From an uncultured Desulfomonile sp. (lineage in GTDB: Bacteria; Desulfobacterota; Desulfomonilia; Desulfomonilales; Desulfomonilaceae): DNA of 64,000 nt. The translations under genes and the position numbers were made by a program. Each line of letters starts with the position of its first letter. The first letter of the stretch is position 1. The notes under the pieces were generated by a model that had not been told where the DNA came from, did no database searches, and worked only from the letters and a program-made list of their open reading frames with translations. The stretch is taken from the NCBI GenBank assembly GCA_903952205.1, contig CAJBEZ010000104.1, positions 52,163 through 116,162 of the forward strand, given 5' to 3'. This document shows positions 1-9,510 of the stretch, one piece after another.

Positions 1-2
1 AT

Positions 3-371
3 CAATCAAGGGCTTTTAAGCGAAGGGCGGACATATTCGCTCGTATACTGATTCTTCAAAGGTTCGTTTACCCTTTTTCCTGTATAGCGCTAGCTTTCAT
101 CTCTTTTCCCATTGGTCTTGTAAACTTTGGCAAAGGCAGACTCAATAATGTCTCGCTGGGACTTGTGGCGATTTTTGGGTATTATGCGTTGACACTGGCC
201 GCTGAGAGAGCCGCTCGCTCCTATTTGATCATTCCGGAAATTGCAGTCCCCGCTCCCGCACTGTTTTTTATTGTTTTCAGCGTATACTTGATAGACAGGG
301 TTCGCAGGGAAAGGTTGTCAACAGTAGCCGCCATATTTGATAAAGTCCTGGCAAAATGTCGCAGAAGATGA
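3..371 (+). CDS. LptF/LptG-family lipopolysaccharide export permease, C-terminal part (cut by window edge)
   Basis: The reading frame is open from the first bases of the window and ends at a TGA at 369-371, so only about 122 C-terminal residues are visible. They show a basic stretch (KRRAD), an ARILILQRFVYPFSCIALA helix and two further hydrophobic helices, ending in a basic tail (RVRRERL). This helix pattern, with SFPIGLVNFGKGR after the first helix and YYALTLAAE in the next, is characteristic of the C-terminal transmembrane bundle of LptF/LptG (YjgP/YjgQ) permeases. With LptB these drive lipopolysaccharide from the inner membrane to the periplasmic bridge. LptF and LptG cannot be told apart from this fragment. 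An ATG-initiated ORF within the frame (from 165) is not the true start. The gene converges on the PAP2 gene. Confidence 0.8.
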   Translation, partial: QSRAFKRRADIFARILILQRFVYPFSCIALAFISFPIGLVNFGKGRLNNVSLGLVAIFGYYALTLAAERAARSYLIIPEIAVPAPALFFIVFSVYLIDRVRRERLSTVAAIFDKVLAKCRRR

Positions 372-457
372 AACTTTCTCATTTGAAATAGCGAGACAGA
401 AGATGGATCCAATACATCATTCTCCTCAAGTGACAAATCATTTCATCGAAAAATTAA

Positions 458-1231
458 CTAATTTTTGAAAGACTTTAATACCGCCGCCATAAAGAAAGTC
501 AGAACTCCTGACGAGATGGCGATTGCTGCAGGCGGGTATTCCGCAAAATACCAAGAATAAATTACTAGACAGAACAATGACATCACGATTTGAACAGAAA
601 CCAGAGCCTGAAAAAATCGATTCTCAAAAGGCGGCGTTTCCGGGACATAACACTCTATTTTGGGCCATACCCAAACCACCAGGAGTTCATAAACCAGCAA
701 CGACAATATGATTCCCCACAGGACATCGTTTGGGAAGTGAGCGCCGACAAAAATCCTGGATAATCCTACAAGACTACCAAAAAACAGTAAAATAAACTTG
801 AACATTCGAGAAGGACTAAAATGGGCTAGCGCAAGGGATGTGGCGAAAGCGGCGGCGCTGTGACCTGACGGAAATGATCCAGACCGCAATACAGGTCCCA
901 GGAAATGAATCGTCCCTAAGGCTTCTGTTGGCCTCAATACCGGGATTATTACTTTAATGAGGTTAACTGCAATGGACGCGCCAATTAACATAGCTAGCCC
1001 AAAGGCGGTGATCCTTGGATTGACAAGGATAAACATACCCAAAATGATACCCAATAGTAAGCCATCCCCAAGGGTCGTCATGGATATCCAGAATAGATCT
1101 GAAAGATTGGAATGTAAGGAGTTTAACCGCAGGAATATTTCTGCGTTGAAGGCGTTAACAAAAAAGGACGTGACTATAAGCCCAAGTAGTAGCAGCAAAT
1201 TAACTGAAACAGGAAGATTGTGTTTTGCCAT
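458..1231 (-). CDS. PAP2-family membrane phosphatase
   Basis: The 257-residue polytopic membrane protein contains the three signature motifs of the type 2 phosphatidic acid phosphatase family: KVIIPVLRP (motif 1, K-x6-RP), PSGHSAAAFA (motif 2) and SRIFVGAHFPNDVLWG (motif 3, SR-x5-H-x3-D). The family dephosphorylates lipid phosphates or diphosphates such as undecaprenyl diphosphate at the outer face of the inner membrane. About six hydrophobic segments are visible. It starts 34 bases after the end of the GT39-like gene on the same strand, so the two are probably co-transcribed, and a role in recycling the polyprenyl carrier or modifying a lipid fits that pairing. The exact substrate cannot be read from the sequence. 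Confidence 0.85.
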   Translation of the reverse strand: MAKHNLPVSVNLLLLLGLIVTSFFVNAFNAEIFLRLNSLHSNLSDLFWISMTTLGDGLLLGIILGMFILVNPRITAFGLAMLIGASIAVNLIKVIIPVLRPTEALGTIHFLGPVLRSGSFPSGHSAAAFATSLALAHFSPSRMFKFILLFFGSLVGLSRIFVGAHFPNDVLWGIILSLLVYELLVVWVWPKIECYVPETPPFENRFFQALVSVQIVMSLFCLVIYSWYFAEYPPAAIAISSGVLTFFMAAVLKSFKN

Positions 1232-1265
1232 AAGACCTGTTGCCGGTTACTTTTTTAAACGCGAA

Positions 1266-3002
1266 TCAATATGACTTGTCAGTGGTCAATCCTGAGCCAT
1301 GTGGGGAAGTTTGATTATCATTTTTCAATACGTAAACTGCGCCATCCTTTGGAAATACTCTTTGAAAGGGGAAAATTTTCTCGACCGTGTAACCGGGGAG
1401 GGGACCTAAAGTCAAAAGGAAATCTTCTCTATCGACCCACCACCAACTAAGTCCTGGTTTTTGTACATAACCTTTGTTGTAGCAATTGTAGCCATTAAAT
1501 TCGAATCCTCCATCCAGTGAACAGGGTGGCACGGCTAGATCATTGACGACATAGTCCTGAGCCTGTTTCAGCGCCAATTTTGTCCTGACTAAATCATGAA
1601 CTCCGCCAACAGAGAAAAGCCCCATAATAATCATAACGATAAAAGCGGGAATAAGTGATTTTTTCCAAAAAACAAGATTAAGGGATTTGGCCTTTTCGCT
1701 TACAATCCAAATGATAATAAAAACGAAAACAGGGATAAGATACCGGTCATGATAACCCGTAAACAAAATTGTCCCGGAATAAATCATCGTAAGAGCGAGA
1801 GAGAATGTAGACGCCGTAATGGGCGTGTCAATATCACATTTTCTGGCTGGAAATAGAATGTTAGAGATCGAGGAATAAGCCATGATGGCTATGGCGAACG
1901 CACTCATTGCGGCAAGGTAAGCCAGGCAGTAATACAGTGTAGGGGGGATTTGCCATACCCGTGGTATGTTCATCAGGTAAGTGTCCTTCAAAAGTAGCGG
2001 ACCAATACCAAAGTCAATTATGATGTTGCGAAAGAATACTACAGACGGGTGAAACATTCCTGTCAGTATACCGGTTTGCAGCAATATGAAAAAGACAGTT
2101 AAGACTTTGAAGTAAGTTCGAAAAACTTTCCTTGAGTACAGCTCCTTCAGACTTAAGGCAACGACCGGAGAAACAAGAACACTTACATAACCAATGCCAA
2201 AGGCCAACCTCTCAGAGAGCAATCTCAGGTATCCATAAACGCCCAGCGCCAATGGATCGCTAATCATTCTATGAATGACTTCATGGTCGGTTAACGATGT
2301 GCTCCCGAATTTTTTCAGGGCAATTTCGAATCCGACCCACGGTATGATCGCAATCAAAACCGTCATCATGAAGATCTGAAATTTCCCCATTTGTCTGGCT
2401 TTTGGGTGAATGAACGTAAACAAGATCAGAGTGACAGGTATGGCGATGGCAATCTGTCGTGTCAGTAAAGCCGCCAAGGCGACTACAAGTCCGACGGCGA
2501 CTAGAATTCTACTCTGTCGTTCTATCCCTTCAGTAATGAACAGCGCAGAAAATATCATTATGCCGACTAGAGTCACGTCGGTCATAAACGTAAAGGATTG
2601 CGACAGAAACAGAGGATTGGCGATTAAAGTCAGCGCACCCCAAAATGCAAGACTACTGGAAGCGCCGGTCCTCTTCAAGAAGACCATCAACGCAACAGAA
2701 CCTAATACCGCCATGACGAGCACGGACACACGGAGCACTGTCACAGAAAAGCCAAAAATTTTTGTGAAAGCGAAACCCCAGATTAAATGTGTGAGTAAAG
2801 ACGGGCCACCATCTCCCCAACCGGTCGCCGGCACGCATCCATCGCAGGTGACTATTTGGAGGGCTTTGATAAATGACCAATCGTCATTAATCATAAACTC
2901 GCCGGAGGGACCGATGAACCAGATGATAAAGCCCCACACCAGAACCAGAAACAAAGCTGGAGAGACATAAGAATAAAAGGTTTTTTCAGTTCCTAATGAC
3001 AT
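1266..3002 (-). CDS. GT39/ArnT-like membrane glycosyltransferase
   Basis: The 578-residue protein has a first hydrophobic segment followed by a short loop with an acidic pair (MINDDWSFIKA). It then has many transmembrane helices and a C-terminal periplasmic-type domain rich in aromatic residues (YNCYNKGYVQKPGLSWWW). A conserved acidic motif in the first extracytoplasmic loop is the hallmark of the PMT/ArnT (GT39, GT-C fold) glycosyltransferases, which transfer a sugar from a polyprenyl-phosphate donor to lipid A, protein or other envelope acceptors. It precedes the PAP2 phosphatase gene by 34 bases. No close family name can be assigned, and the acceptor is unknown. Confidence 0.7.
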   Translation of the reverse strand: MSLGTEKTFYSYVSPALFLVLVWGFIIWFIGPSGEFMINDDWSFIKALQIVTCDGCVPATGWGDGGPSLLTHLIWGFAFTKIFGFSVTVLRVSVLVMAVLGSVALMVFLKRTGASSSLAFWGALTLIANPLFLSQSFTFMTDVTLVGIMIFSALFITEGIERQSRILVAVGLVVALAALLTRQIAIAIPVTLILFTFIHPKARQMGKFQIFMMTVLIAIIPWVGFEIALKKFGSTSLTDHEVIHRMISDPLALGVYGYLRLLSERLAFGIGYVSVLVSPVVALSLKELYSRKVFRTYFKVLTVFFILLQTGILTGMFHPSVVFFRNIIIDFGIGPLLLKDTYLMNIPRVWQIPPTLYYCLAYLAAMSAFAIAIMAYSSISNILFPARKCDIDTPITASTFSLALTMIYSGTILFTGYHDRYLIPVFVFIIIWIVSEKAKSLNLVFWKKSLIPAFIVMIIMGLFSVGGVHDLVRTKLALKQAQDYVVNDLAVPPCSLDGGFEFNGYNCYNKGYVQKPGLSWWWVDREDFLLTLGPLPGYTVEKIFPFQRVFPKDGAVYVLKNDNQTSPHGSGLTTDKSY

Positions 3003-3193
3003 AATTTGAGTGTTTGGACATCACTGTCCCCATTGCTCCCCGTTTTTAACCCACCCCTTTATATTCGGCTCTTTGAGTGGGATTCTTTTCAAAGAAACAT
3101 CGGCGATTATACAGCGAGGGGGCAATCATGTAAAGAGTTGATAACTCACTTGAACTAACAATCTAACGTGCCTGGCTCCGTTTATTCCTTTAA

Positions 3194-4318
3194 TTAGAAA
3201 GAGGTTTCCGACAGGACGCTTTCTGCAATTATCTCATGCGCATGAATATTAGGATGCCTGTCAATAATAACTGATGGATTTTTTCCCCAATGATAATAGG
3301 CTTTCGCATATTCCTCCATTGAACTGGTTTTAAGTCGATCTATCAAGACTGCCTGGGAATCAACCATTTTACTTTTCAGTTTCTTGAAAGATTCAGGCAC
3401 GATGGTTAAAGTGTTGTCCATCCCCAGGACTACGATAACCATATTGGAGCCGTGTCGGGAACATATAGATTCAATCTCTAGATATGCCGACCGGACTATC
3501 TTTTCAGTATCCTGTTCAGGTGTTGGCACGAGCGCCAGGGATTCTTTCAACCGGACAAGACTTGAGTGCAAAAGGTCATGCGCAATCGATGGAAACTTTC
3601 GGCTTAGGCTGAAATTCAAGAAGTCGCCAAATGTGTGATGAGAATGGCGGAAAACTTCAAAGTCCAGATCGAAAATAGCGCTCATAAAATCGGGCCTGTG
3701 AATTTTGATACTGCCTTCTGGGCCGGAAACGAAGTATGGATGGGGAAGTAGCCCAAAAAAACTTGGAGCGTAACGAAGCCTGGATCGATCAACAAGCCAT
3801 GGCGAATACTGTACTAGAACAGTTTTTGGCTTAAATGCCGGAATAATCTGTCTTGCCAGAGTCACCATCTCTGCAAGACCGTAACTGCATCGCCCGGCGT
3901 TCAATGGGCTCACTCCCATTTTTTTGGCCAATTGACTGCAATATGTATGTTCGGATGGAACGCCAAAACCGAAAGTGAAACTGCAACCTAGCGCTAGAAG
4001 ACTGTCCACATGACTTCTGGGGGAGCCTAATTGGCCAGGCGAGCCTACAGAGGCAATACGAAATCCATTGCAGTCGTAATAAACTGGAATTTTGACATCC
4101 TTGGAGAGGATCGTCATTCCATTTGAACAAGGAATGGGAACATATCCGAGCGCGGCGTCAAGTTTGTGCACCGAGCCAATCCACCCCGTAGAACAGGTCT
4201 TTATGCTTATCCAGTGCAAGTATGAAAAATAGAAAGAAACGACTAAAATGAGTGAAATGACAATCACGATTCCGGAAATCGCGCGCCTTAAAATAATCCA
4301 TGATAGCCTATCGCTCAT
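3194..4318 (-). CDS. membrane-anchored SGNH/GDSL-type hydrolase
   Basis: The 374-residue protein has one N-terminal transmembrane segment (about residues 12-34) and an extracytoplasmic domain. Block I of the SGNH fold is seen as LALGCSFTFGFGVP (about residue 108 onward), with the serine in GCSFT. The C-terminal block V is DRHPNIHAHEIIAE, supplying Asp and His. This is typical of SGNH proteins found in envelope polysaccharide and O-acetyl metabolism, which act as esterases or acetyl-transfer partners. The Gly and Asn blocks are less clear. It lies 26 bases downstream of the gyrA stop codon on the same strand and could be read through from gyrA. The substrate is unknown. Confidence 0.65.
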   Translation of the reverse strand: MSDRLSWIILRRAISGIVIVISLILVVSFYFSYLHWISIKTCSTGWIGSVHKLDAALGYVPIPCSNGMTILSKDVKIPVYYDCNGFRIASVGSPGQLGSPRSHVDSLLALGCSFTFGFGVPSEHTYCSQLAKKMGVSPLNAGRCSYGLAEMVTLARQIIPAFKPKTVLVQYSPWLVDRSRLRYAPSFFGLLPHPYFVSGPEGSIKIHRPDFMSAIFDLDFEVFRHSHHTFGDFLNFSLSRKFPSIAHDLLHSSLVRLKESLALVPTPEQDTEKIVRSAYLEIESICSRHGSNMVIVVLGMDNTLTIVPESFKKLKSKMVDSQAVLIDRLKTSSMEEYAKAYYHWGKNPSVIIDRHPNIHAHEIIAESVLSETSF

Positions 4319-4344
4319 CTTCCCCCCACTAAATATTCTGGATT

Positions 4345-6816
4345 TTACTCAGGCGTTACATCATCCTCTTGAAAAGTCCTGTCGTCTTCTTCAGTTGAGT
4401 CAGCCCGAGCTATGTCCACAACTTGTTCTCCCGGGTCCATTCTCACCAGAGTTCTTCCCTGGGTGATCCTTCCTATAACGGAGATTTCCTCCATCCTCAA
4501 CCTGATAATTTTTGCCCCCGTCGTCAGAATCAGGATGTGGTCGGAATCTTCGACAACCCTTACTGCAACAACGTCTCCACTTTTCGGTGTTGTCCTTATG
4601 GTAATGACGCCTTGTCCGCCCCTGTTGATAGGTGGATATTCTTTTAATGATGTTCGCTTACCCAAACCGTTTGCGGTAATAGTGAGTAGAGTCCTGGACT
4701 CATCTGAGATAACTCCCATTGCAATTACCGCGTCCCCCTGGCGCATGCGTATTCCTGTCACACCTCTGGCCTGGCGGCCCATAGGTCTGATTTGATCTTC
4801 CTGGAACCTTATTGCCTTGCCCTTACGAGAGACAAGGAGTATGTGATCATGCCCGCAGGTCAGGTTAACATCGATAAGCTGGTCATCCTGATCAATTGTC
4901 AGGGCAATTACACCCGTGGACCTCGGTCTTGAGAATTCAGCGATAGAAGTCTTCTTGATCTTGCCTTTTGCAGAGACCATGGTGACGAAGCCTTCCTGGC
5001 TTAGTTCCGGAATAGACAGCACTTTCTTTATGGTTTCAGTTTCGTCGAGTTTCAATAGATTCACTATCGCCCGACCTCGACTGTAAGGGCTTTCCTCTGG
5101 AAGTTGAAACACCCGGAGCCAATGAACTCGTCCACGAGTTGAGAAACAAAGAAGAACATCATGGGATGAAGTGAAAAGAATTTGATTAACAACATCCTCA
5201 CTGGCTGTTTTTGCTCCAATACGACCTTTTCCACCCGGTTTCTGTGACTTGTAAACGGACGCGGGAACTCGTTTCACATAACCTTTGCTGGAGAATGTAA
5301 CCACAACATCTTCTCTTGGAATAAGGTCCTCATCCAAGACATCAGAGTCCTCATCCTCGAGTATTTCGGTGAGGCGATCGTCGCCAAATTGATCTCTAAC
5401 TTCTGTCAACTCGGAAACCACTACCTCAAGGATCTTATCGTCCGACGCCAGTAGGGATTCGAGTTCATTGATCTTTGCAAGGATTTCTTTGAGTTCCTGG
5501 AGAATTTTATCTCTTTCCAACCCGGTAAGTCTCTGAAGCCTCATATCCAATATAGCCTGAGCCTGAATCTGGGTTAGACCAAAATTAGCCATCAAGGCTT
5601 CGCGAGCGTTTTGGGGATCCGGAGATTCCCTGATTGTCCTAATGACTACATCAAGGTTATCAAGAGCTATCCTGAGACCATCGAGTATGTGTGCGCGCTC
5701 CCTGGCCCTGGCCAATTCAAACCTGGTCCTTCTGATAACCACTTCTCGTCTAAAATCGATAAAACCCTGCAGTATTTCCTTGAGATTGAGGGTTCGCGGG
5801 CGCCCATTGTTGACACACAGCAGTTGTATCCCGAAGTTAGTCTGTAATTGGGTATGCTTAAGCAGTTGATTTAAAACGACTTCAGGATTTTCATCTCTCT
5901 TCAGTTCAAAAACGACTCGCATGCCGTGACGGTCCGACTCATCCCTGATGTCTCTAATGCCAGGTATCTTCTTGTCTTTGACGAGTTCCGCAACGTTCTC
6001 CACCATCCTCGCTTTATTGACCATATAAGGGATTTCCGTAACTGCAATTCGTTGATAACCCTTGCCGGCATCCTCGATTTGCGTTCTTGCCCTCATGCGG
6101 ACAGAGCCTCTACCTGTGTGGTATGCTTCGGTAATTCCTTTCGATCCAATTATGAATCCCTGGGTTGGAAAATCAGGACCCGGCATGAAACGCATCAGTT
6201 CTCTTATCGAAGCTTCTGGATTTTCGATAAGGTGAATGGTTGCGTTGATGGTCTCAGTAAGATTGTGAGGCGGAATATTGGTAGCCATTCCTACTGCGAT
6301 TCCTTGCGAACCATTCACGAGTAGGGCCGGGAATCGAGCTGGAAGGACGACCGGTTCCTGCTGTGTATTATCGTAGTTTGGAATAAAGTTAACTGTTTCC
6401 TTGTCCAGATCTTCAAGGACCGCCTGACAAATCTTGGCCATTCGCACTTCTGTGTAACGCATCGCCGCCGCAGCGTCCCCATCTACACTTCCAAAGTTTC
6501 CCTGACCGTCAATGAGAGGATATCTCATTGAAAAAGGCTGGGCCATTCTTACCATTGAATCATAAACCGCCGTGTCGCCGTGCGGATGGTACTGACCTAT
6601 CACATCTCCAACCCCCCTGGCGGCCTTCCGGTATGGACGGTTCCAGAAGTTGCCGGCTCTGTGCAAGGCATACAGTATGCGCCGGTGTACCGGTTTAAGG
6701 CCATCACGCAGATCGGGCAGGGCACGCCCTACGATTACACTCATTGCGTAATCCAGGTAAGATTTCTGGATCTCTTCTTCAATCCCCACTGTGACAATCT
6801 CGCCAGATTTAGCCAA
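4345..6816 (-). CDS. gyrA: DNA gyrase subunit A
   Basis: GyrA is the DNA breakage-reunion subunit of gyrase, which introduces negative supercoils with GyrB. The start is set at a TTG (6814-6816) with GGAAGGA seven bases upstream, giving [16 protein letters not shown], the usual GyrA N-terminus. The open frame continues to an ATG at 6879, but that adds an atypical leader. With this start the catalytic tyrosine is Tyr121 (MRYTE), matching E. coli Tyr122. The quinolone-determining stretch [10 protein letters not shown] has Thr82 and Asp86 at the E. coli Ser83 and Asp87 positions. The C-terminal DNA-wrapping domain has a GyrA-box (QKPGGKG) and further blades such as NRGGQGVI, which distinguishes it from ParC. 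The chain ends in an acidic tail. gyrB is not in the window. Confidence 0.96.
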   Translation of the reverse strand: MAKSGEIVTVGIEEEIQKSYLDYAMSVIVGRALPDLRDGLKPVHRRILYALHRAGNFWNRPYRKAARGVGDVIGQYHPHGDTAVYDSMVRMAQPFSMRYPLIDGQGNFGSVDGDAAAAMRYTEVRMAKICQAVLEDLDKETVNFIPNYDNTQQEPVVLPARFPALLVNGSQGIAVGMATNIPPHNLTETINATIHLIENPEASIRELMRFMPGPDFPTQGFIIGSKGITEAYHTGRGSVRMRARTQIEDAGKGYQRIAVTEIPYMVNKARMVENVAELVKDKKIPGIRDIRDESDRHGMRVVFELKRDENPEVVLNQLLKHTQLQTNFGIQLLCVNNGRPRTLNLKEILQGFIDFRREVVIRRTRFELARARERAHILDGLRIALDNLDVVIRTIRESPDPQNAREALMANFGLTQIQAQAILDMRLQRLTGLERDKILQELKEILAKINELESLLASDDKILEVVVSELTEVRDQFGDDRLTEILEDEDSDVLDEDLIPREDVVVTFSSKGYVKRVPASVYKSQKPGGKGRIGAKTASEDVVNQILFTSSHDVLLCFSTRGRVHWLRVFQLPEESPYSRGRAIVNLLKLDETETIKKVLSIPELSQEGFVTMVSAKGKIKKTSIAEFSRPRSTGVIALTIDQDDQLIDVNLTCGHDHILLVSRKGKAIRFQEDQIRPMGRQARGVTGIRMRQGDAVIAMGVISDESRTLLTITANGLGKRTSLKEYPPINRGGQGVITIRTTPKSGDVVAVRVVEDSDHILILTTGAKIIRLRMEEISVIGRITQGRTLVRMDPGEQVVDIARADSTEEDDRTFQEDDVTPE

Positions 6817-6989
6817 AACTGATTCCTTCCGTATATCTCTGACGGGTAAACCCCGAAATTTCACTTGGCATATTAACACACTAGCCGGTTATTGACCAAG
6901 ATGGAGTTTGATTCCCTTTGAATTGGTTTGACATAATAATCCAAAGTATGAAATAATTAAACGGTTTAATATATTTTGGAGGTCCTGGG

Positions 6990-7328
6990 ATGGATAGAAT
7001 ACTGAAAATGGGCGTCTGCCTAGCGCTCGTAGTGGTTATTTCCTGTCCTGCTCTTGTTCTGGCCAAAGCCGGCAGAGACTCAAACATATCAAGCGTCCCC
7101 GCCAAAGTCTATGACGGGGGAGCGCGAGTCTTGGATAAGACAGAAGGAATTCTTAACCAATGCCTTAAGTCGACATTCAGTCTTTTCAATCCTTGTCTGG
7201 ATGTTGTCAAGATGTGCACGGATGTCGTTTTGAAACCGTTGAACTATCCCTTCAACTATGTGGAGAACAAGATTTACAAGCCTAAGCATAATAGACATTT
7301 AGATATTCCGTCTCCACAAAAACCTTAG
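6990..7328 (+). CDS. small exported protein of unknown function
   Basis: The 112-residue protein begins with a clear signal peptide (MDRILKMGVCLALVVVISC, cleavage probably near ALVLAKA). A GGAGG sequence lies about nine bases before the ATG. The mature part has conserved-looking cysteines (NQC, NPC, KMC) and a segment VLKPLNYPFNYVENKIYKPK. No family is recognised. It is divergent from gyrA and lies directly upstream of the lytic transglycosylase on the same strand, so both could be expressed together in the periplasm. Confidence 0.6.
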   Translation: MDRILKMGVCLALVVVISCPALVLAKAGRDSNISSVPAKVYDGGARVLDKTEGILNQCLKSTFSLFNPCLDVVKMCTDVVLKPLNYPFNYVENKIYKPKHNRHLDIPSPQKP

Positions 7329-7435
7329 TCGCCGAAACGGAGACGAGTTATTTCAAAAGAGGGGTTTGAGGAGTTCGGCGCTTAAGCATTGGATCACAAA
7401 CGGTCCAAATTAGGCGCCAATTTGGAGGGTGTTTG

Positions 7436-8029
7436 ATGGCGAGGGTCATGGTGTGCGTATTTGGCGCCCTATGTTTGGTTCTGTTTCCAATGTTCGCAAG
7501 AGCTGATGGCAAAATTCATTCCAATGGCATAGCGATTTGTTCGGTAATAATAAATGACATGACCGAGGGGAGAGTCTCGTTGAGACAGTCCCAGGAAATG
7601 GCCACCGCCATAGCCAATGCAGGTAACAGGCACTTTGGCAGGATTACCTGCGGGGATATGTGGTTATATATGGCAATAGTATTCGTTGAAAGTGGATTTA
7701 GAAACAACATAGTTAATTATGAAAACTGTAGAGGAATGTTTCAGGTTCATGCGCCATCATGGGCGTCGAAATTCGGCATTAGGTACGCGGATCTTTTGAA
7801 TCTTGAAACCAACGCTGAATGTGGTATCCAGGTCTTCAAATATTACCTAAATTTATACGGTAATGTTGTCCAAGCCTTAAGCGCATATAACAGCGATCAC
7901 CCTTACGCTTCAAGGAGATACGCCCTAGCGGTGCTGGCAACTAGAGAAAAAATCAAGAACCGCTACCTCAAATTGTATCGCGCTTATCGCGACGCTCCAA
8001 TGCTGGTAACTATAACTTCTTTGAAATAG
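7436..8029 (+). CDS. periplasmic lytic transglycosylase (SLT-domain) protein
   Basis: The ATG at 7436 is preceded by GGAGGG five bases upstream; an in-frame TTG at 7433 is less likely. A signal peptide (MARVMVCVFGALCLVLFPMF) ends near ARADG. The SLT fold is shown by VESGFRN with the candidate catalytic Glu85, then GMFQVHAPSW and ALSAYNS, the usual order ES, GLMQ-like and AYN in transglycosylases that cut murein glycan strands. The protein is short for the family and has no visible LysM or other wall-binding domain. Cys residues occur in the mature part (AICSV, ITCGD, NAECG). Confidence 0.8.
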   Translation: MARVMVCVFGALCLVLFPMFARADGKIHSNGIAICSVIINDMTEGRVSLRQSQEMATAIANAGNRHFGRITCGDMWLYMAIVFVESGFRNNIVNYENCRGMFQVHAPSWASKFGIRYADLLNLETNAECGIQVFKYYLNLYGNVVQALSAYNSDHPYASRRYALAVLATREKIKNRYLKLYRAYRDAPMLVTITSLK

Positions 8030-8091
8030 CTATTCCCACTTGTTAGAATTAAAATATAGTCACCCCAAAACCACAGTTTCGAGAGTTATGA

Positions 8092-8328
8092 TTATCTTGG
8101 AGGACCATACATAAAAGGACTGGCGATTGATCCAATAAGATCATACGGATTGACTGGCGTGGGATTGTGATCAGCGGGAATGTAGGGATCGTGTCCCATG
8201 GGATAACAGGAGGATACCGGCCCGTTGGGTGGCGCGACATATTGGGGTAGGCAACTTACGCAGCCTGAAAGCCACAATATGTTCATTAATAGTAATATGA
8301 TCAAAAAATTTGTTATAATTCTCTTCAT
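8092..8328 (-). CDS. small lipoprotein of unknown function
   Basis: About 78 residues starting at an internal Met (MKRIITNFLIILLLMNILW); the frame remains open to 8340. The hydrophobic leader ends in a lipobox-like LSGC. The remaining 55 residues are rich in Pro, Tyr and Gly (YVAPPNGP, PYIPADHNP, YGPPR) with no recognisable domain. It lies alone between the lytic transglycosylase (convergent) and apbE. Function unknown. Confidence 0.45.
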   Translation of the reverse strand: MKRIITNFLIILLLMNILWLSGCVSCLPQYVAPPNGPVSSCYPMGHDPYIPADHNPTPVNPYDLIGSIASPFMYGPPR

Positions 8329-8469
8329 GTCATCGCACACTAAAATTATAAAACTATTTTAACCTTTAAAGTTGTTTTGATCAAGGCAAAAATGTAATCT
8401 TTCTCCCATTCCTAATTATTGCAGCATTTGACGGCGCTAATCAAAAAAGTCTTTATTCAATCTGCACAC

Positions 8470-9510
8470 TTAATCTCGCAAATGAAAAACGGAAGGACTC
8501 TCTGGATAAATCTCGGTTTTCCCTGCTTGGTCCACCATAAGGCATGAAATATTTGGATGTTTCCCCAGGAAAAGTTTGGCCTTGTCTGGTCCGAGCACGA
8601 AAACCGCGGCCGAGAAACCATCGGCTCGAAAACCATCGGGAGCGACTATGGTTACGGATTTGAATCCGGAGGCTGGATATCCGGTTGAGGGATCTAAAAT
8701 GTGATGATATTGTTTACCATCTTTTTCAAGAACTCTTTCATAATCGCCTGAGGTAAACACCGCGCTGCTTTCTATATTTACCACCGCTTCTATCCGACCT
8801 TTGTCCCCAGGGTCCTGAATACCGATTTTCCAGGGTGTTCCGTCCCCCTTTCCCCCAAACGCCATTATATCTCCACCGGCGTTCAACAAAGCCGCCATAA
8901 CACCCTTGGCCTTGAGAATTTCTTCAGCCCTGTTAAGAGCATAGCCTTTTGCTATGCCTCCAAGATCCAGGGCCATTCCTTCCTCCGGCAAGAAAACTTC
9001 ATTCTTGTCGGGTATTATCTCAACTTTCCGCCAATTAACTTTTTTTCTAGCCTCTTTTATTTCAGATTCATCTGGTAAACGGGGCCCTTCAGGTCCACTG
9101 AAGTTCCAGAGTCTCGATAGGGCTCCAATGGTAGGGTCAAAGGCCCCGCCAGTAAGTTCAGAGATTTCTAGGCTTCTTTGAATGAGTGAGACAAGTTCCG
9201 GATCTACCTTTGTTGGAGAATGCCCGGCATTATTGTTGATTCGGTTCAGGTCTGATTCTTTATGAAAAGAGGTCAAATCTTCGACACGTTTAATTTCTGT
9301 TAACGCTGCCTCGGCAGATTCTTTCAGTTGATTCTGGCGCCCGATTACATTGACTTCGACAAGTGTCCCCATGAGTATTCTGCCGACTTTCAAACTGGAA
9401 TTCGAGCTTTTTTCAGAACACGAAACGACGAAAAAAATAGTTGAGATACTGAGTAAGAATGCAATTGACATACGTCGCCTAAAACTGTTCAAATTTTGTC
9501 TGAAGCGCAT
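8470..9510 (-). CDS. apbE: ApbE-family FAD:protein FMN transferase, lipoprotein
   Basis: ApbE proteins covalently attach FMN to threonine or serine residues of exported flavoproteins such as Nqr/Rnf subunits. The 346-residue protein has a basic N-region, a hydrophobic segment and a lipobox ending at SC (VVSCSEKSS), so it should sit on the periplasmic side. Family motifs are present: GRILMGTLVEV near the mature start, LDLGGIAKGYALNRA in the middle, LLNAGGDIMAFG, and HHILDPSTGYPASG. The start overlaps the BASS transporter gene by 22 bases; a Met at 9471 would remove the overlap. The pair appears co-transcribed. No Rnf or Nqr gene is in the window, so the flavinylated partner is encoded elsewhere. 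Confidence 0.92.
   Translation of the reverse strand: MRFRQNLNSFRRRMSIAFLLSISTIFFVVSCSEKSSNSSLKVGRILMGTLVEVNVIGRQNQLKESAEAALTEIKRVEDLTSFHKESDLNRINNNAGHSPTKVDPELVSLIQRSLEISELTGGAFDPTIGALSRLWNFSGPEGPRLPDESEIKEARKKVNWRKVEIIPDKNEVFLPEEGMALDLGGIAKGYALNRAEEILKAKGVMAALLNAGGDIMAFGGKGDGTPWKIGIQDPGDKGRIEAVVNIESSAVFTSGDYERVLEKDGKQYHHILDPSTGYPASGFKSVTIVAPDGFRADGFSAAVFVLGPDKAKLFLGKHPNISCLMVDQAGKTEIYPESPSVFHLRD

Noticed and set aside
957..1274. 105-codon plus-strand ORF opposite the PAP2 gene
   Set aside because: It lies entirely antisense to a gene with clear catalytic motifs, has no ribosome site and no recognisable domain.
2410..2970. 186-codon plus-strand ORF opposite the GT39-like gene
   Set aside because: Composition is that of an antisense shadow of a hydrophobic protein gene (rich in Thr, Ser, Asn); no motif or ribosome site.
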